From Actinomycetota bacterium (GTDB taxonomy: Bacteria; Actinomycetota; Acidimicrobiia; Acidimicrobiales; JAHWKP01): 12,620 nt of DNA. The notes under the pieces were generated by a model, which searched no databases, had not been told where the DNA came from, and saw only the letters and a program-made list of their open reading frames with translations. Below are positions 10,865-12,620 of the stretch, piece after piece (the first letter of the stretch is position 1; each line of letters opens with the position of its first letter). The translations under genes were made by a program, and so were the position numbers. The stretch lies in the NCBI GenBank assembly GCA_019347775.1, contig JAHWKP010000034.1, positions 1 through 12,620 of the forward strand, written 5' to 3'.

Positions 10865-12620
10865 ATGCCGACGACTGCGCCTTATGGAACCTGGGAGTCT
10901 CCGATAACCCCCGAAGACCTCGTGGCGGGCTCGATCAACCTGAGCGACGTCTGGGTCGACGACGACCGACAGGTGTGCTGGCTGGAAGGCCGGCCCACCG
11001 AAGGCGGCCGCCAGGTCGTAGTGCGCGAAGGCATCGATCTGATGCCGCCCGGGTTCAATGCTCGGACCTCGGTACACGAATATGGCGGCGGGGCCTGGCG
11101 CATTCGCGGCCACAACCTGTTCTTCTCCAACTTCGAAGATCAGGTCGTCTACCGGGTCGAGTTCGGCGGCCAGACACCCGGACCGCCCACGCCCATCACC
11201 CCCGATCCTGCCCACCCGCGCGGAGACCGCTACGCGGATTTCGAGCCGACCAAGAACGGGCGGTTCCTCATCTGCGTGCGGGAGCGTCACTCTGGCGAGC
11301 CGGGCGAAGGTCCTGACGGCATGGTCGAGGCGGTCAACGAACTGGTCGCTATCCCGGTGCTGCCAGCCGGCGAAGCGGGGACGTTGACCGACCCGCAGGT
11401 GCTTGCCGGCGGCCACGACTTCTACGCCGCGCCTCGTCTCTCGCCCGACGGGCGCCGCCTGTGCTGGATGACCTGGGACCACCCGAACATGCCGTGGGAT
11501 GGCGCCGAGCTGTGGGTTGCCGATCTCGCCCTGGCGGGCGCGGCGGGCCTGAGCTTGCGCAACGAACTACTTGTCGCTGGCGGACTCTCCGAAGCGCCCA
11601 CCCAGGCCCGGTGGCTTCCGGACGGTTCGCTCGTGTTCGCCTCCGACCGCACCAACTGGTGGAACCTCTACCGCTGGAACGGCCTGGGCACCGGCGGTAC
11701 CGCCCTGTGCGAGAAGGAGGCGGAGTTCGCCGGGCCGCAGTGGACTTTCGGGGCATCGTCGTATTGCGTGCTCCCCGACGGCCGGATGGCCGTCACCTGG
11801 GGCGAGGAAGGATCGACCCGCCTCGGGTTGCTCGACCCCGAGCACCCCGGCGAGCTACGCCAGGTGCACAACCCCTTCACCGCGCTGGGGTCGCTGCGAG
11901 CCGTGGATGAAACCCACGTCGCGTTGGTAGCGGCCTCGCCGACCGAGTTCAATTGCGTGGCGGTCGTCAACCTGCACGACGGCAGCGTCGAGGTGAAGCG
12001 TCGGTCGCGTGAAGCGGCTCTCGACGGAGCGGCGATTTCGATTGCCGAACCCATCGAGTTCCCGACCCTCGACGGGTCGAATACGGCGCACGCTCTTTAC
12101 TACGCGCCGGTGAATCCGCGCTTTGCCGGTCCGGATGACGAGCGGCCCCCGCTCATCGTGAAAGTGCACGGCGGGCCCACCGGCGGCGTCAACTCCACGC
12201 TCGAGCTCGCGATCCAGTTCTGGACGACCCGGGGATTCGCCGTCGTCGATGTCAACTACGGCGGCTCGGCCGGCTACGGCCGGCGGTACCGGGAGCGACT
12301 CAATGGCAAGTGGGGCGTCGTCGACGTGGAAGACAGTTACGCGGCGGCGAAGTACCTGTGGGAGCGGGGCGACGCCGACCTCGAGCGCGTCGAGGCGCTC
12401 GTCCCTCCCTTCGACCGGGAGCTGCTGGGCACCCTGCTGCCCCGGATGCCTGCCCTGCGCCTCATCCAGGTGCTCTCGGCCGGCGTCGACTGGATCGACG
12501 GGCTGGTCCCGCCCCGGGTGACGCTGTGCAATGCGCGCGGCTCGCGTGATGTGGCCGTGGCGGAGTGGGTCGTCGCCGCGATCCTCCACGACGCCCAGGA
12601 CCTCGGCCGCGCCGACGCCC
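10865..12620 (+). CDS. Chimeric ORF: S9 prolyl-oligopeptidase-family N-terminus joined in frame to a D-2-hydroxyacid dehydrogenase N-domain (open at right edge)
   Basis: The frame is open for 585 codons to the window end. Residues 1-509 are a typical S9 family (acylaminoacyl-peptidase-like) protein. They include a beta-propeller part with 'WDHPNMPWDG' at 204-213, then the start of the alpha/beta-hydrolase domain with 'VKVHGGPTGG' (H435), 'VDVNYGGSAGYGRRYRE' and 'DVEDSYAAAKYLWERGDADLERV'. The next expected element, the nucleophile loop (usually 'xIxGGSAGG'), is absent. From about residue 510 the sequence is that of a D-isomer-specific 2-hydroxyacid dehydrogenase N-domain: 'ALVPPFDRELL', 'LRLIQVLSAGVDWIDG' (537 on) and 'TLCNARGSRDVAVAEWVVAAIL'. 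About 140 residues of S9 with the catalytic Ser, Asp and His, and roughly 45 residues of the dehydrogenase start, are missing relative to the families (my estimate from memory). The S9 activity should therefore be lost. A deletion fusion or an assembly error are the main explanations. The ATG at 10865 has TAGCCT 8 nt upstream. Confidence 0.85.
   Translation, partial: MPTTAPYGTWESPITPEDLVAGSINLSDVWVDDDRQVCWLEGRPTEGGRQVVVREGIDLMPPGFNARTSVHEYGGGAWRIRGHNLFFSNFEDQVVYRVEFGGQTPGPPTPITPDPAHPRGDRYADFEPTKNGRFLICVRERHSGEPGEGPDGMVEAVNELVAIPVLPAGEAGTLTDPQVLAGGHDFYAAPRLSPDGRRLCWMTWDHPNMPWDGAELWVADLALAGAAGLSLRNELLVAGGLSEAPTQARWLPDGSLVFASDRTNWWNLYRWNGLGTGGTALCEKEAEFAGPQWTFGASSYCVLPDGRMAVTWGEEGSTRLGLLDPEHPGELRQVHNPFTALGSLRAVDETHVALVAASPTEFNCVAVVNLHDGSVEVKRRSREAALDGAAISIAEPIEFPTLDGSNTAHALYYAPVNPRFAGPDDERPPLIVKVHGGPTGGVNSTLELAIQFWTTRGFAVVDVNYGGSAGYGRRYRERLNGKWGVVDVEDSYAAAKYLWERGDADLERVEALVPPFDRELLGTLLPRMPALRLIQVLSAGVDWIDGLVPPRVTLCNARGSRDVAVAEWVVAAILHDAQDLGRADA

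Noticed and set aside
12251..12280. GGSAG at S468 as the S9 catalytic serine
   Set aside because: This is the conserved 'VNYxGSxGYGR' strand that lies upstream of the nucleophile in S9 proteins. The real nucleophile loop should follow 'ERV' near 12391 and is missing.
11855..12589. Minus-strand open frame of 244 codons over the S9/dehydrogenase region
   Set aside because: The plus-strand frame has clear S9 and dehydrogenase motifs; the antisense product is rich in R, D, H and G without motifs.

Overview
The window is high-GC DNA with strong G/C bias at third codon positions, several GTG starts, few Shine-Dalgarno sequences and several likely leaderless promoters. This fits an actinobacterium. 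An Acidimicrobiia-like lineage is my guess from protein style; it is not proven by any marker gene here. I see no rRNA, tRNA, CRISPR array, insertion sequence or phage gene. Layout from left to right follows. (1) Bases 1-544 (minus): the N-terminal part of a PAS-domain signalling protein that runs off the left edge. (2) 640-2058 (minus): a secreted CAP/SCP-domain protein with three C-terminal cell-wall-binding (CWB2) repeats. (3) 2136-3851 (minus): a two-gene KhtU/KhtT-type K+(cation)/H+ antiporter system, with a TrkA-C regulatory subunit upstream of a CPA2 antiporter. (4) About 3986-4693 (plus): a secreted M23 (LytM) peptidase transcribed divergently from khtT across a hairpin-rich intergenic region. 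(5) 4731-5978 (plus): an MFS_3-type exporter behind a perfect TATAAT box whose spacer carries an inverted repeat. (6) 5975-6439 (minus): a stand-alone two-CBS-domain protein, convergent with the MFS gene; the two stop codons share one CTAG. (7) 6588-7628 (plus): an FMN-dependent 2-hydroxyacid oxidase of the glycolate/lactate oxidase family, behind a perfect 13-bp inverted repeat. (8) 7693-10833 (plus): a tight four-gene envelope-stress operon resembling Lia/Psp systems. It encodes a LiaF-like membrane protein, a LiaS-type histidine kinase, a LiaR/NarL-type response regulator and a membrane-anchored DUF4097 (LiaG-like) protein. (9) 10865 to the right edge (plus): an S9 prolyl-oligopeptidase-family reading frame that changes near 12390, in frame, into the N-terminal part of a D-2-hydroxyacid dehydrogenase. 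How the genes work together: much of the window concerns the cell envelope and its stress. The four-gene operon probably senses envelope damage, the CAP/CWB2 protein and M23 peptidase act in the wall, and the Kht pair handles cation/pH balance. The three membrane proteins of the Lia-like operon appear to share one small transmembrane module. The most surprising point is the S9/dehydrogenase chimera at the right end. It lacks the S9 catalytic Ser-Asp-His, so it is either a deletion fusion or an assembly error. The second theme is a recurring promoter layout in which a -10 hexamer lies about 5-8 nt before a start codon with no ribosome binding site.
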